NCBI GenBank assembly: GCA_902496455.1
Contig: CABVAY010000012.1
Location: forward strand, 1 to 52,058
DNA from: an uncultured Collinsella sp.
GTDB taxonomy: Bacteria > Actinomycetota > Coriobacteriia > Coriobacteriales > Coriobacteriaceae
Direction of reading: 5' to 3'
DNA length: 52,058 bases
Both the position numbers and the translations under genes were made by a program. The stretch's first letter is position 1, and the number at the start of each line of letters is the position of its first letter. This document shows, piece by piece, positions 44,055 to 51,794 of the stretch. A model generated the notes under the pieces. The model ran no database searches. It was not told the origin of the DNA and saw only the letters and a program-made list of their open reading frames with translations.

Positions 44055-46415
44055 ATGGATGCCGCAGCCCGTACCGCCCATGATTCCACCCTCCAGCCGT
44101 TTTCGGAGATGGAGCACTATAAGCATGCCGATGAGCTGCCGCCCGAGATTATGGCGGACAGCTACGACAAGCTGGAGCGCCTGTGCCTCAAATATATGAA
44201 TGAGGACGACTTTTCTAAGGTGGAGCAGGCCTACTGCTTTGCTGCCGAGAAGCACTGCAACCAAAAGCGCCGCTCGGGTGAGATGTACATTAACCATCCC
44301 GTCGAGGTGGCCATCATTTTGGCCGATCTCAAGATGGACTGCGATGTGGTGTGCGCCGCGCTGCTACACGATACCGTCGAGGATACCGAGACCTCGCTTG
44401 CCGATGTTTCCGGCCTGTTTGGCGATACGGTGGCCGAGCTCGTCGATGGCGTGACCAAGCTCACCAACATCGAAGTCGATAGCATGGACGAGAAGCAGGC
44501 GCTTACGCTTCGCAAGATGTTCCTCGCCATGTCCAAGGACATCCGCGTTATCATCGTCAAACTTGCCGACCGCCTGCATAACATGCGTACGCTGGCGGCC
44601 CTTCGCGAGGACCGTCGCCTGTTTAAGGCTCGCGAGACCATGGACGTGTATGCGCCCCTGGCCGACCGTCTGGGCATGAGCTCTATTAAGTGGGAGCTCG
44701 AGGACCTGTCCTTCTTCTACTTGGAGCCCGATGCCTACCAGCGCATCGCGCGCATGGTGGCTGAGTCGCGCGAGGTCCGCGAGCGCTACCTTGCCGAGAC
44801 CATCAAGACGCTTACCGATGAGCTCAACCGCATTGGTCTGGAGGACTTCCAGATCAACGGCCGCTCCAAGCACTATTGGTCCATCTACCAAAAGATGAAG
44901 CGCAAGGGCAAGGAGTTCTCCGAGATCTACGACCTGGTGGCGCTGCGCGTAATTACCCATTCGGTGCGTGATTGCTACTCCACGCTCGGTGCGGTGCATA
45001 CGCTGTGGCACCCCATGCCTGGTCGCTTTAAAGACTATATCGCCATGCCCAAGGTCAATAACTACCAGTCGCTCCACACGACGGTCATCGGCCCTACGGC
45101 TCGTCCGCTCGAGATTCAGATTCGAACCTACGAGATGCATGAGCAGGCCGAGTACGGCATTGCCGCCCACTGGCTATATAAGAAGTCGGGCGGATCGTCT
45201 GCTTCCAAGACCAATGACGCTCAACGTTTGGACGACCAGATCAACTGGCTCAAGCATTCGCTCGATTGGGCGGCTTCCGACGAGATCACCGATGCCAAGG
45301 AATACCTGCACTCGCTGAAGGTCGATCTGTTCGATCAGGAGATCTTTGTCTTCACGCCCAAAGGCGAGGTCATGGCGCTTCGTGCCGGCTCCACGCCGCT
45401 CGACTTTGCCTATGCCGTTCACACCGAGGTGGGAAACCACTGCGTCGGCGCCAAAATCAACGGTGCGGTGGCTCCGCTCACGCACGAGATTAAGACGGGT
45501 GACCGTGTCGAGATCCTGACTAACAAGAGTTCCAAGCCGTCGCGCGATTGGCTCAAGATCGTTAAGACACCTTCCGCCAAGTCAAAGATCCGCCGCTATT
45601 TTGCCGCTGCGACCAAGGACGACGACGCTGCCGCCGGTCGCGATATGCTGGCCAAGGACCTGCGTAAGCGTGGCTATGGCATTTCTACGCCGCGTTCGAC
45701 GCGTGCACTCAACGCCGTGGCGGAGCAGTTTAACTTCAAGCAGCTCGAGGACCTGTTTGCCGCCGTCGGCGCCGGCAAGGTTGCCCCGCGCGCTGTGGGC
45801 AATAAGGTCGAGCAAATCTTGGACCCCAAGCCCGAGGAACAGCTCACCAAGGCCGAGGCTATCGCCGAGGTCGTGAAGCAGCCCGCTCGCGGCTCCAACC
45901 GCAAGCCGCAAAAGCGCGGCAAGAGCGCCAGTAACGGCATTATCGTCAAGGGCGAGAGCAACAGCGGCCTGCTGGTCCGTCTGGCTCATTGCTGCAACCC
46001 CGTGACGGGTGACGACATCGTCGGCTTCATCACGCGCGGTCGTGGCGTTTCGGTGCATCGCGCCAACTGCCCCAACGTCAAGGGTCTTATGGAACATCCC
46101 GAGCGCATGATCGATGTGGAGTGGGACGGCGCTGCCGACACCCTCTTCCAGGTCGAGGTCGTGGTCGAGTGCCTGGACCGCATGGGCCTGCTCAAGGATG
46201 TCACCATTGCCATTGGCGATGCGGGCGGCAATATCCTTTCTGCCGCCACGTCGACCAACCGCGAGGGTATTGCAACCCTGCGCTTTATGGTCGAGATCTC
46301 GGACGCGAGCGGTCTGGATCCGCTGCTGGCTTCCATCAGCAGTGTCGATTCGGTCTACGACGCTCGCCGTCTGATGCCCGGCGAGGGTGGAGCCCAGCTT
46401 AAGCGCCGCGTTTAG
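44055..46415 (+). CDS. relA: Bifunctional (p)ppGpp synthetase/hydrolase RelA/SpoT
   Basis: A 786-residue Rsh protein. Hydrolase: HD domain with INHPVEVAIILADL and ALLHDTVEDT, which retains the metal ligands. Synthetase: GRSKHYWSIYQKMKRKGKEFSEI, then YDLVALRVI and MPKVNNYQSLHTTVIGP. Then TGS (DLFDQEIFVFTPKGEVMAL), a helical region with zinc-finger-type residues (ARLAHCCNPVTGDDIVGF-like) and a C-terminal ACT/RRM domain. Both catalytic halves look intact, so it should make and degrade the alarmone. The ATG at 44055 follows AAGGGGA and lies 15 bases after recJ, so the two are likely cotranscribed. Confidence 0.95.
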   Translation: MDAAARTAHDSTLQPFSEMEHYKHADELPPEIMADSYDKLERLCLKYMNEDDFSKVEQAYCFAAEKHCNQKRRSGEMYINHPVEVAIILADLKMDCDVVCAALLHDTVEDTETSLADVSGLFGDTVAELVDGVTKLTNIEVDSMDEKQALTLRKMFLAMSKDIRVIIVKLADRLHNMRTLAALREDRRLFKARETMDVYAPLADRLGMSSIKWELEDLSFFYLEPDAYQRIARMVAESREVRERYLAETIKTLTDELNRIGLEDFQINGRSKHYWSIYQKMKRKGKEFSEIYDLVALRVITHSVRDCYSTLGAVHTLWHPMPGRFKDYIAMPKVNNYQSLHTTVIGPTARPLEIQIRTYEMHEQAEYGIAAHWLYKKSGGSSASKTNDAQRLDDQINWLKHSLDWAASDEITDAKEYLHSLKVDLFDQEIFVFTPKGEVMALRAGSTPLDFAYAVHTEVGNHCVGAKINGAVAPLTHEIKTGDRVEILTNKSSKPSRDWLKIVKTPSAKSKIRRYFAAATKDDDAAAGRDMLAKDLRKRGYGISTPRSTRALNAVAEQFNFKQLEDLFAAVGAGKVAPRAVGNKVEQILDPKPEEQLTKAEAIAEVVKQPARGSNRKPQKRGKSASNGIIVKGESNSGLLVRLAHCCNPVTGDDIVGFITRGRGVSVHRANCPNVKGLMEHPERMIDVEWDGAADTLFQVEVVVECLDRMGLLKDVTIAIGDAGGNILSAATSTNREGIATLRFMVEISDASGLDPLLASISSVDSVYDARRLMPGEGGAQLKRRV

Positions 46416-46451
46416 TCGCGACGCACGAGACACATTATCGATATTCGCTAC

Positions 46452-46479
46452 ACTCGAGGCATCGTTTGATGCCTCGAGT
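46452..46479 (+). terminator. Perfect 12-bp hairpin between relA and the MBL hydrolase gene
   Basis: 46452-46463 pairs perfectly with 46468-46479 around GTTT. Only TTCTATAG follows, so termination may be partial. Confidence 0.65.
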
Positions 46480-46499
46480 TCTATAGAGAGGAGAGGGAC

Positions 46500-47183
46500 A
46501 TGAGTGCTGTGTCCTTGGATTTAACTCCCAAGGGATCGGTCGAGATCGAGACGCTCGTAAACGGTCCCATTCAGACCAATAGCTATGCAGTTATTTCGAA
46601 CAATGAGTGCGTGATCATCGACCCTGCGTGGGAGGGCGAGCGTCTTGTGGAGCATATCCGCACCGCGCATCCCGAGGTTCGCGTACTCGGCTCTGTCTGC
46701 ACGCACGGTCATGCCGACCATGTTGGCGGGGTCGCCGGGGTTCGAGCTGTCGTTGGCGACAGCGCACTATATGAGTTGTGCGCTAAGGACGTGACGGTGC
46801 CTCGCGCAAATATCGAGGAGCAGCGCGCCATGTGGGGTATCGAGACACCCGATCCGGGTGAGCCGACGCGTTTGCTTGTCGAGGGCGATACAATCGAGGT
46901 GGGCGATATCTGCCTGCAGGTGATCGAGACGCCGGGGCATACGCCGGGCGGCATCGTCCTGTTCGCCGCGACCGAGCAGGGGAACATCGCCTTTGTGGGC
47001 GACACGCTTTTCCCGGGCAGCCACGGTCGTACCGATCTTTCCGGCGGTGACGAGGCGGCGATTATACGTTCGCTCTCCAAACTTGCCAAGACGCTTCCGC
47101 CCGATACCGTTTGCTTGACGGGCCATGGCGATTCGACCACGATGGCGCGCGAACTTATGCAGAATCCGTTTATGCAGATGTAG
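46500..47183 (+). CDS. Metallo-beta-lactamase-fold hydrolase (glyoxalase II-like)
   Basis: A 227-residue protein with the zinc-binding THGHADHVGG motif near residue 70, GHTPGGIVLF near 143, FVGDTLFPGSHGRTDL, and a final His in CLTGHGDSTTM. Length and motifs fit the YcbL-type glyoxalase II-like group. The ATG at 46500 follows GAGAGGAGAGG. A thioester hydrolase role is inferred. RelA then MBL hydrolase is a common order in Gram-positives. Confidence 0.88.
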   Translation: MSAVSLDLTPKGSVEIETLVNGPIQTNSYAVISNNECVIIDPAWEGERLVEHIRTAHPEVRVLGSVCTHGHADHVGGVAGVRAVVGDSALYELCAKDVTVPRANIEEQRAMWGIETPDPGEPTRLLVEGDTIEVGDICLQVIETPGHTPGGIVLFAATEQGNIAFVGDTLFPGSHGRTDLSGGDEAAIIRSLSKLAKTLPPDTVCLTGHGDSTTMARELMQNPFMQM

Positions 47184-47377
47184 GCTCGAAGCCGTCTTTC
47201 GAACCACGAAGACCGCTCAATCGTCAAGCTATTTTCCCCAGTGGGTCGATTCTGTGGGGCAAACGGTCAAAATTTGTCCAATCGGATGGTATTCGTGAAC
47301 AAACGAACGTTTATGCTCGGGTATGTCGTGGTAAAATCTCAGGCGTTATCGGAGCAACCTTACAGGAGGTTTCTTTT

Positions 47378-48244
47378 ATGCTCGTCAACGCAGCAGACAT
47401 GCTCAAGAAGGCCGAGGCCGGCAAGTACGCTCTCGGTGCCTTCAACACCAACAACCTCGAGTGGACCCTGGCTATTCTCCAGGCCGCCGAGGAGGCCAAG
47501 TCTCCGCTGATCCTTCAGTGCACCGCTGGTGCCGCTAAGTGGATGGGCGGTTTCAAGGTCTGCGCCGACATGGTCAAGGCTGCCGTCGAGGCCACGGGCG
47601 TTACCGTCCCCGTCGCCCTTCACCTCGATCACGGTTCTTACGAGGACTGCTTCAAGTGCATCGAGGCCGGCTTCACGTCCATCATGTATGACGGCTCTCA
47701 CGAGGAGACCTTCCAGCTTAACCTCGACCGCACCAAGGAACTCGTTGAGCTTGCCCACTCCAAGGGCATGTCCATCGAGGCCGAGGTCGGCGGCATCGGC
47801 GGCACCGAGGACGGCGTGACCTCCAACGGCGAGCTCGCTGACCCTGCTGAATGCAAGCAGATTGCTGACCTGGGCGTCGACTTCCTCGCCTGCGGTATCG
47901 GCAACATCCACGGCGTGTATCCCGCCGACTGGGCTGGCCTTTCCTTCGAGCGTCTGGGCGAGATCAAGGCTCAGACCGGCGACCTGCCCCTCGTTCTGCA
48001 CGGTGGTACCGGCATCCCCGAGGATCAGATCAAGAAGGCCATCTCCCTGGGTATCTCCAAGATCAACGTCAACACCGATCTGCAGCTCGTCTTCGCCAAG
48101 GGCGTTCGCGAGTATATCGAGGCTGGCAAGGATCAGCAGGGCAAGGGCTTTGACCCCCGCAAGCTCCTCAAGCCTGGTCGCGACAACATCGTTGCCCGCA
48201 CCAAGGAGCTCATGGAGGAGTTTGGCTCCGTCAACAAGGCGTAA
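47378..48244 (+). CDS. fba: Class II fructose-1,6-bisphosphate aldolase
   Basis: A 288-residue zinc aldolase of glycolysis and gluconeogenesis. GAFNTNNLEWTLAIL at the N-terminus, the metal ligands in ALHLDHGSYEDC, EAEVGGIGGTEDGV, and LHGGTGIPEDQIKKAI with KINVNTDLQ. The ATG at 47378 has CAGGAGG upstream. The 194-base gap before it presumably holds its promoter. Codon use looks strongly optimised, in keeping with high expression. A tagatose-bisphosphate aldolase is a less likely alternative. Confidence 0.92.
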   Translation: MLVNAADMLKKAEAGKYALGAFNTNNLEWTLAILQAAEEAKSPLILQCTAGAAKWMGGFKVCADMVKAAVEATGVTVPVALHLDHGSYEDCFKCIEAGFTSIMYDGSHEETFQLNLDRTKELVELAHSKGMSIEAEVGGIGGTEDGVTSNGELADPAECKQIADLGVDFLACGIGNIHGVYPADWAGLSFERLGEIKAQTGDLPLVLHGGTGIPEDQIKKAISLGISKINVNTDLQLVFAKGVREYIEAGKDQQGKGFDPRKLLKPGRDNIVARTKELMEEFGSVNKA

Positions 48245-48266
48245 GTAGCGGTTTAACTTTCCCGTC

Positions 48267-48359
48267 GGAGGCCCCGTTCGCCCTACGCTTTTCCCTTGCG
48301 CTCACCTGGCTTTGCCAGAAGTCGCGCAATGGGAAAAGCTTCGGGTGAACGGGGCCTCC
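48267..48359 (+). terminator. Three-tier 93-base hairpin after fba
   Basis: Outer arms 48267-48283 and 48343-48359 (16 of 17 match), middle arms 48287-48295 and 48331-48339 (perfect), and an inner CTGGC/GCCAG loop. TTCGTT follows. It probably terminates fba; it is unusually large. Confidence 0.75.
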
Positions 48360-48437
48360 TTCGTTAACTCGCCACAGGGTTACTGGGCTGAATTCATTTT
48401 TTATAGGTACCGTTTATCGGGTTTGAGGGTTCCTTTA

Positions 48438-48466
48438 TTGGGGCTTTCTTTTTATCTCGCTACAAT
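48438..48466 (+). promoter_or_regulatory. Sigma-70-type promoter of the transglutaminase-like gene
   Basis: TTGGGG at 48438-48443, a 17-base spacer, then TACAAT at 48461-48466. This position makes the longer upstream reading frame (from 48312) unlikely to be translated. Confidence 0.6.
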
Positions 48467-48500
48467 GGACTTCAAGAGTTCTAATGACTTGGAGTTTGGT

Positions 48501-49934
48501 ATGGCTGTTATTAATGTGCTGCCTTCGGATGGGAAGGTTATTGACGAGGGTCCTGTTGGTTGCTCTGTTGATGTTTGCAATGATGACTTCCGTTTTCTAG
48601 ATGTTGGCTTGCCACCCGAGATTCTGCGTTTAAAGGACGCGGGGTATCTTTCGCAGGCTATTGAGGCTTGCGACCGCCTACTTGCCCAAGATCCCGATCC
48701 CTCGCTTGCTGCCTGCGTTCGTGCCGAGCGGTATCGCATGCTTGAGACGCCGCTTCATTTTTCGGTGTCGCGCGATCGAGCTATTGCGATGATTCGCGAG
48801 GAGTGGCCTGAGTTTACCGAGGAGCAGTTTGACGATCTGATTGACCGTAAGCGTATTGACTGGCGCTTTATCGATGGCGAGCTGTTCGTTCTCGACAACT
48901 TCCTCGATTCGCTTCGCGTATATCCCAAAGAGGTCCCCGGAGTGCGTCCCGATTCTACGGACGGAATAGCACTGCGCGACGAGATGCTCAAGGAGATGGA
49001 GTCACAAAACGGATTGGCTCGCGTCATTACGCTTAAAGCGTCCGTGTCTGTCCCCGGCGCTCTGGAGGGGGAGACCGTTTGCGCTTGGCTTCCCGTCGCG
49101 GCTGCCTGCCGTCAGCAGTCTCGGGTCGAGATTCTCGACATGACGCCGGAGGGTGCTGTTGCTCCCGCGAACGCTTCGGCGCGTACCGCCTCGTGGTCTT
49201 CTTCGAGTGAGCGCTCATTCTCGGTGACTTATCGTTATCACATCGATGCTGCTTATTGTGATGTCTACGGTGGCACACTTCCGGTTCATCCGCGTATGGA
49301 CGCGCCTCTGCCCGAGGATATTTCCGAGGACCGTCCGCACATTGCATTCACGCCGTATCTGCAGCAGCTGACGGCCGGTGTTGTTGACGGACTCGAGGAT
49401 CCGCTCGATCGCGCTCGTGCTATCTATGATTATCTGACGCAGCATATCGACTATCGCTATCAGCCGCCGTACTTGCTTTTGGGATCTATTGCCGATGACT
49501 GCGCGCATTCGCTCCGCGGCGATTGCGGCGTTATGGCGCTCACGTTTATCACCATGTGCCGTATCGCGGGCGTGCCTGCCCGTTGGCAGAGCGGCCTGTA
49601 CGTTGCGCCCGATTCGGTGGGGTCGCACGACTGGGCAGAGTTCTATACGCCGCAGACCGGTTGGCTCAACGCCGACGTGTCATTTGGATCTTCTGCTCAC
49701 AGGATGGGGGAGGAGTGGCGCCGCCGTCACTACTTTGGCAATCTCGACCCATGGCGTATGGTGGCCAACAATCGATTCCAGGCAGAGTTTGAGCCCTCTT
49801 TCGACGGCATGCGCGAGGACCCTTACGATAACCAGATGGGTGAGGCTTCGGTCGACGGTCGCGGATGCCGTCAGCGCGAGATGCTACGCACGGTCGAACT
49901 CATCGAAATGCTCGAAGTTCCATTTTCGGACTAA
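48501..49934 (+). CDS. Transglutaminase-like cysteine protease-fold protein
   Basis: A 477-residue soluble protein. The C-terminal third has the transglutaminase core: RGDCGVMALTFITMCRIAGVPARW with the catalytic Cys, GSHDWAEFYTPQTGW with the His, and an Asp in LNADVSF. The N-terminal 200 residues contain a helical, TPR-like stretch (YLSQAIEACDRLLAQD) and an unassigned part; a beta-sandwich segment follows. The ATG at 48501 has GGAG upstream and lies 35 bases after the promoter; longer starts are rejected. No signal peptide, so it is cytosolic. Protease, amidase or peptide-binding roles are all possible. Confidence 0.78.
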   Translation: MAVINVLPSDGKVIDEGPVGCSVDVCNDDFRFLDVGLPPEILRLKDAGYLSQAIEACDRLLAQDPDPSLAACVRAERYRMLETPLHFSVSRDRAIAMIREEWPEFTEEQFDDLIDRKRIDWRFIDGELFVLDNFLDSLRVYPKEVPGVRPDSTDGIALRDEMLKEMESQNGLARVITLKASVSVPGALEGETVCAWLPVAAACRQQSRVEILDMTPEGAVAPANASARTASWSSSSERSFSVTYRYHIDAAYCDVYGGTLPVHPRMDAPLPEDISEDRPHIAFTPYLQQLTAGVVDGLEDPLDRARAIYDYLTQHIDYRYQPPYLLLGSIADDCAHSLRGDCGVMALTFITMCRIAGVPARWQSGLYVAPDSVGSHDWAEFYTPQTGWLNADVSFGSSAHRMGEEWRRRHYFGNLDPWRMVANNRFQAEFEPSFDGMREDPYDNQMGEASVDGRGCRQREMLRTVELIEMLEVPFSD

Positions 49935-49973
49935 TCGGTAGAAAGCTGTGATAAACTAACTCACGCATTGCGT

Positions 49974-50060
49974 GCCCGAGTGGCGGAATTGGCAGACGCA
50001 GTGGACTCAAAATCCACCGTTGGCAACAACGTGCGAGTTCGAGTCTCGCCTCGGGCACCA
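49974..50060 (+). tRNA. tRNA-Leu (anticodon CAA)
   Basis: The acceptor arms GCCCGAG (49974-49980) and CTCGGGC (50050-50056) pair perfectly, followed by A and an encoded CCA. The anticodon stem GTGGA/TCCAC holds the loop CTCAAAA with anticodon CAA. A long variable arm (CGTTGGCAACAACG) and the TTCGAGT T-loop complete a class II tRNA reading UUG. Confidence 0.95.
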
Positions 50061-50068
50061 TACATGCA
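50038..50068 (+). repeat. 3' end of tRNA-Leu, copy 1 of a 31-base direct repeat
   Basis: Identical to 50222-50252. It covers the T-loop to CCA end of the tRNA plus eight bases beyond. Similarity continues through the following hairpins, interrupted by a few changes. Confidence 0.85.
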
Positions 50069-50079
50069 AGTGAGCGTTC

Positions 50080-50103
50080 AAGGGGGTCAAGGCCCCCTTT
50101 TTC
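50080..50103 (+). terminator. Intrinsic terminator after tRNA-Leu
   Basis: GGGGG (50082-50086) pairs with CCCCC (50093-50097), and a T-run follows. A near copy lies at 50264-50286. Confidence 0.75.
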
Positions 50104-50107
50104 GTGC

Positions 50108-50221
50108 CGAACTCGCGTGAGCGCGCGGAGCGTTAAGCAAACAGGCCTGTGGCCTGTTTGTAGCGGAGCGTGGCGAGGGCGCCATGCGCCCGAAGCCCGG
50201 GGCTTCGCGAAGCGAAGTCCC
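50108..50221 (+). other. Hairpin-rich segment between the duplicated tRNA ends
   Basis: Contains consecutive palindromes: 50138-50160 (10-bp perfect stem), 50177-50191 (GGGCGC/GCGCCC), 50192-50206 (GAAGCCC/GGGCTTC) and 50203-50212. No ORF is credible. It could be a dispersed structured repeat, a small RNA, or the remains of an integrated element. Confidence 0.5.
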
Positions 50222-50286
50222 TTCGAGTCTCGCCTCGGGCACCATACATGCACCTGCGCTTCAAGGGGGTTGCGGCCCCCTTTTTC
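50222..50286 (+). repeat. Duplicated tRNA-Leu 3' end and terminator, copy 2
   Basis: 50222-50252 repeats 50038-50068 exactly and is followed by a second version of the G5/C5 terminator with T-run (50264-50286). No tRNA 5' half is present. It looks like a duplicated attachment-site core or a local tandem duplication. Confidence 0.75.
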
Positions 50287-50289
50287 GTG

Positions 50290-50487
50290 TACGTAATGTG
50301 ATAACGCGCTGTACGTGTTATTATTCGCAAGGCGTTGTTTCCGCAATGCCCTAAAGAGGAACCCGAGGGTTCCCACCTTTTGGCGCCAATGAGCAGCTGA
50401 CTGGTCATACAACTTAGATTACCTTCCTCAAATCGAGGAAGTCTATGTGTACGACCTGGTTGCTGAGAAGCGCCGGGTTATTTTTTT
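50290..50487 (+). promoter_or_regulatory. infC leader with attenuator-like terminator (L20-leader type)
   Basis: A roughly 200-base untranslated leader. It contains several stem-forming segments (GAACCC/GGGTTC at about 50359-50373, and CTTCCTC/GAGGAAG around 50424-50442) and ends in an ACCTGGT/GCCGGGT hairpin with a run of seven T at 50481-50487, only 7 bases before the infC ribosome site. This layout matches attenuation of infC-rpmI-rplT by ribosomal protein L20 as known from Bacillus; identity with that RNA family was not tested. Confidence 0.6.
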
Positions 50488-50506
50488 ATGAATGGAGGTA
50501 GGGAAA

Positions 50507-51061
50507 ATAGCTAAGTCTGATGACACCCGCATCAACGACGAGATCACTGCATCTTCGTGCCGTTTGATTGGCGTCGATGGCTCTCAGCTCGGCCTGTTCG
50601 CCATCCGCGATGCCCAGCGCGTCGCCGACGATCAGGGTCTCGACCTGGTCGAGATCGCTCCCAACGCGGAGCCGCCGGTCTGCAAGGTCATGGACTACGG
50701 TAAGTTCAAGTACCAGCAGGCCATGAAGGCCAAGGCTGCTCGTAAGAACCAGTCCAAGGTCGAGGTCAAGGAAATGAAGTTCCGTCCCAAGATCGACGTT
50801 GGCGACTACGAGACCAAGAAGGGCCACGTTCTGCGTTTCCTCAAGAAGGGCGCACGCGTTAAGATCACCATCATGTTCCGCGGCCGTGAGATGGCTCACC
50901 CGGAGCAGGGCCTTAACGTTCTCGAGCGCCTCGCCGAGGATCTCAAGCCTTACGCTACGGTCGAGTCCAAGCCTAAGATGGAAGGCCGTAACATGCTTAT
51001 GCTGCTCGCCCCGATTAAGGGCGCCTTCGATGAGGATAAAGCGGCAAGCGATACCAAGTAA
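50507..51061 (+). CDS. infC: Translation initiation factor IF-3, probable AUA start
   Basis: A 184-residue IF-3 (IAKSDDTRINDEI at the N-terminus; LDLVEIAPNAEPPVCKVMDYGKFKY; KVEVKEMKFRPKIDVGDY; LAPIKG near the end). The strong ribosome site GGAGGT is at 50494-50499. The in-frame ATG at 50492 overlaps that site and cannot use it. The codon at the ideal distance is ATA at 50507, 7 bases after the site, so I take AUA as the start. Rare starts (AUU, AUC, AUA) on infC are known to let IF-3 repress its own translation. First gene of the infC-rpmI-rplT operon. Confidence 0.9.
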   Translation: MAKSDDTRINDEITASSCRLIGVDGSQLGLFAIRDAQRVADDQGLDLVEIAPNAEPPVCKVMDYGKFKYQQAMKAKAARKNQSKVEVKEMKFRPKIDVGDYETKKGHVLRFLKKGARVKITIMFRGREMAHPEQGLNVLERLAEDLKPYATVESKPKMEGRNMLMLLAPIKGAFDEDKAASDTK

Positions 51062-51093
51062 CTAGTGTTCTGTAACCGATTAAGGAGTATTTC

Positions 51094-51285
51094 ATGCCTA
51101 AGATGAAGTCCCACAGCGGCACCAAGAAGCGTTTCCGCAAGACTGGTACCGGCAAGCTTATGCGCGCCAAGGCTTTCAAGAGCCACATCCTGAGCAAGAA
51201 GTCCACCAAGCGTAAGCGTGGCTTCCGTCAGGAGACCGAGATCGCCGCTGCCGACCGCAAGGTCATCAAGTCGCGTCTCGCCTAA
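51094..51285 (+). CDS. rpmI: 50S ribosomal protein L35
   Basis: A 63-residue basic protein with the L35 pattern PKMKSHSGTKKRFRKTGTGK and HILSKKSTKRKRGFR. The ATG at 51094 follows AAGGAG. It sits in the standard place between infC and rplT. Confidence 0.97.
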   Translation: MPKMKSHSGTKKRFRKTGTGKLMRAKAFKSHILSKKSTKRKRGFRQETEIAAADRKVIKSRLA

Positions 51286-51331
51286 GTTCGCGTTCCCGTT
51301 TTTCGTTTTACCGTCTAGGAGTTGATAGAAC

Positions 51332-51691
51332 ATGGCACGTATTAAGCGCGCTGTTGCCGCCAAGAAGAAGCGCCGTACCGTTATGCACCGTGCGAAGGGT
51401 TACTACGGTGCCGCTTCGCGTACTTACAAGCATGCTAAAGAGCAGGTCCAGCACTCCCTGCAGTATCAGTATCGTGATCGCCGCAACAAGAAGCGCGAGA
51501 TTCGTTCTCTCTGGATCACTCGTATCAACGCTGCTGCTCGCCTGAACGACATCTCTTACTCTCAGTTCATGCACGGCCTGAAGGTTGCCGGCATCGAGCT
51601 CGACCGCAAGGTCCTGGCTCAGATGGCTTACGAGGACATCGAGTCCTTCAACGAGCTGGCTACCATCGCCAAGAAGGCTCTCGAGGCCTAA
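51332..51691 (+). CDS. rplT: 50S ribosomal protein L20
   Basis: A 119-residue protein with ARIKRAVAAKKKRRTVMHRA, AKGYYGAASRTYKHAKEQV, RDRRNKKREIRSLWITRIN and the C-terminal region LDRKVLAQMA. The ATG at 51332 has AGGAG upstream. In Bacillus this protein is the repressor that binds the operon leader. Confidence 0.97.
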   Translation: MARIKRAVAAKKKRRTVMHRAKGYYGAASRTYKHAKEQVQHSLQYQYRDRRNKKREIRSLWITRINAAARLNDISYSQFMHGLKVAGIELDRKVLAQMAYEDIESFNELATIAKKALEA

Positions 51692-51710
51692 TAGATTCTC
51701 TTGAATCGCT

Positions 51711-51748
51711 AGGGGAGTGTCGCGTTGTGCGCGGCGCTCCCTCTTTTT
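51711..51748 (+). terminator. Intrinsic terminator of infC-rpmI-rplT
   Basis: 51711-51724 pairs with 51730-51742 (GC-rich stem with one wobble or mismatch), followed by CTTTTT. Confidence 0.88.
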
Positions 51749-51794
51749 ATCTGAAGCGCGGTTTACATTGCTAAAAGCGCGGGTAGATAAACAC

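Noticed and set aside
49900..50412. Minus-strand ORF over tRNA-Leu
   Set aside because: It runs through a well-formed tRNA gene and its terminators; such frames are a known annotation artefact.
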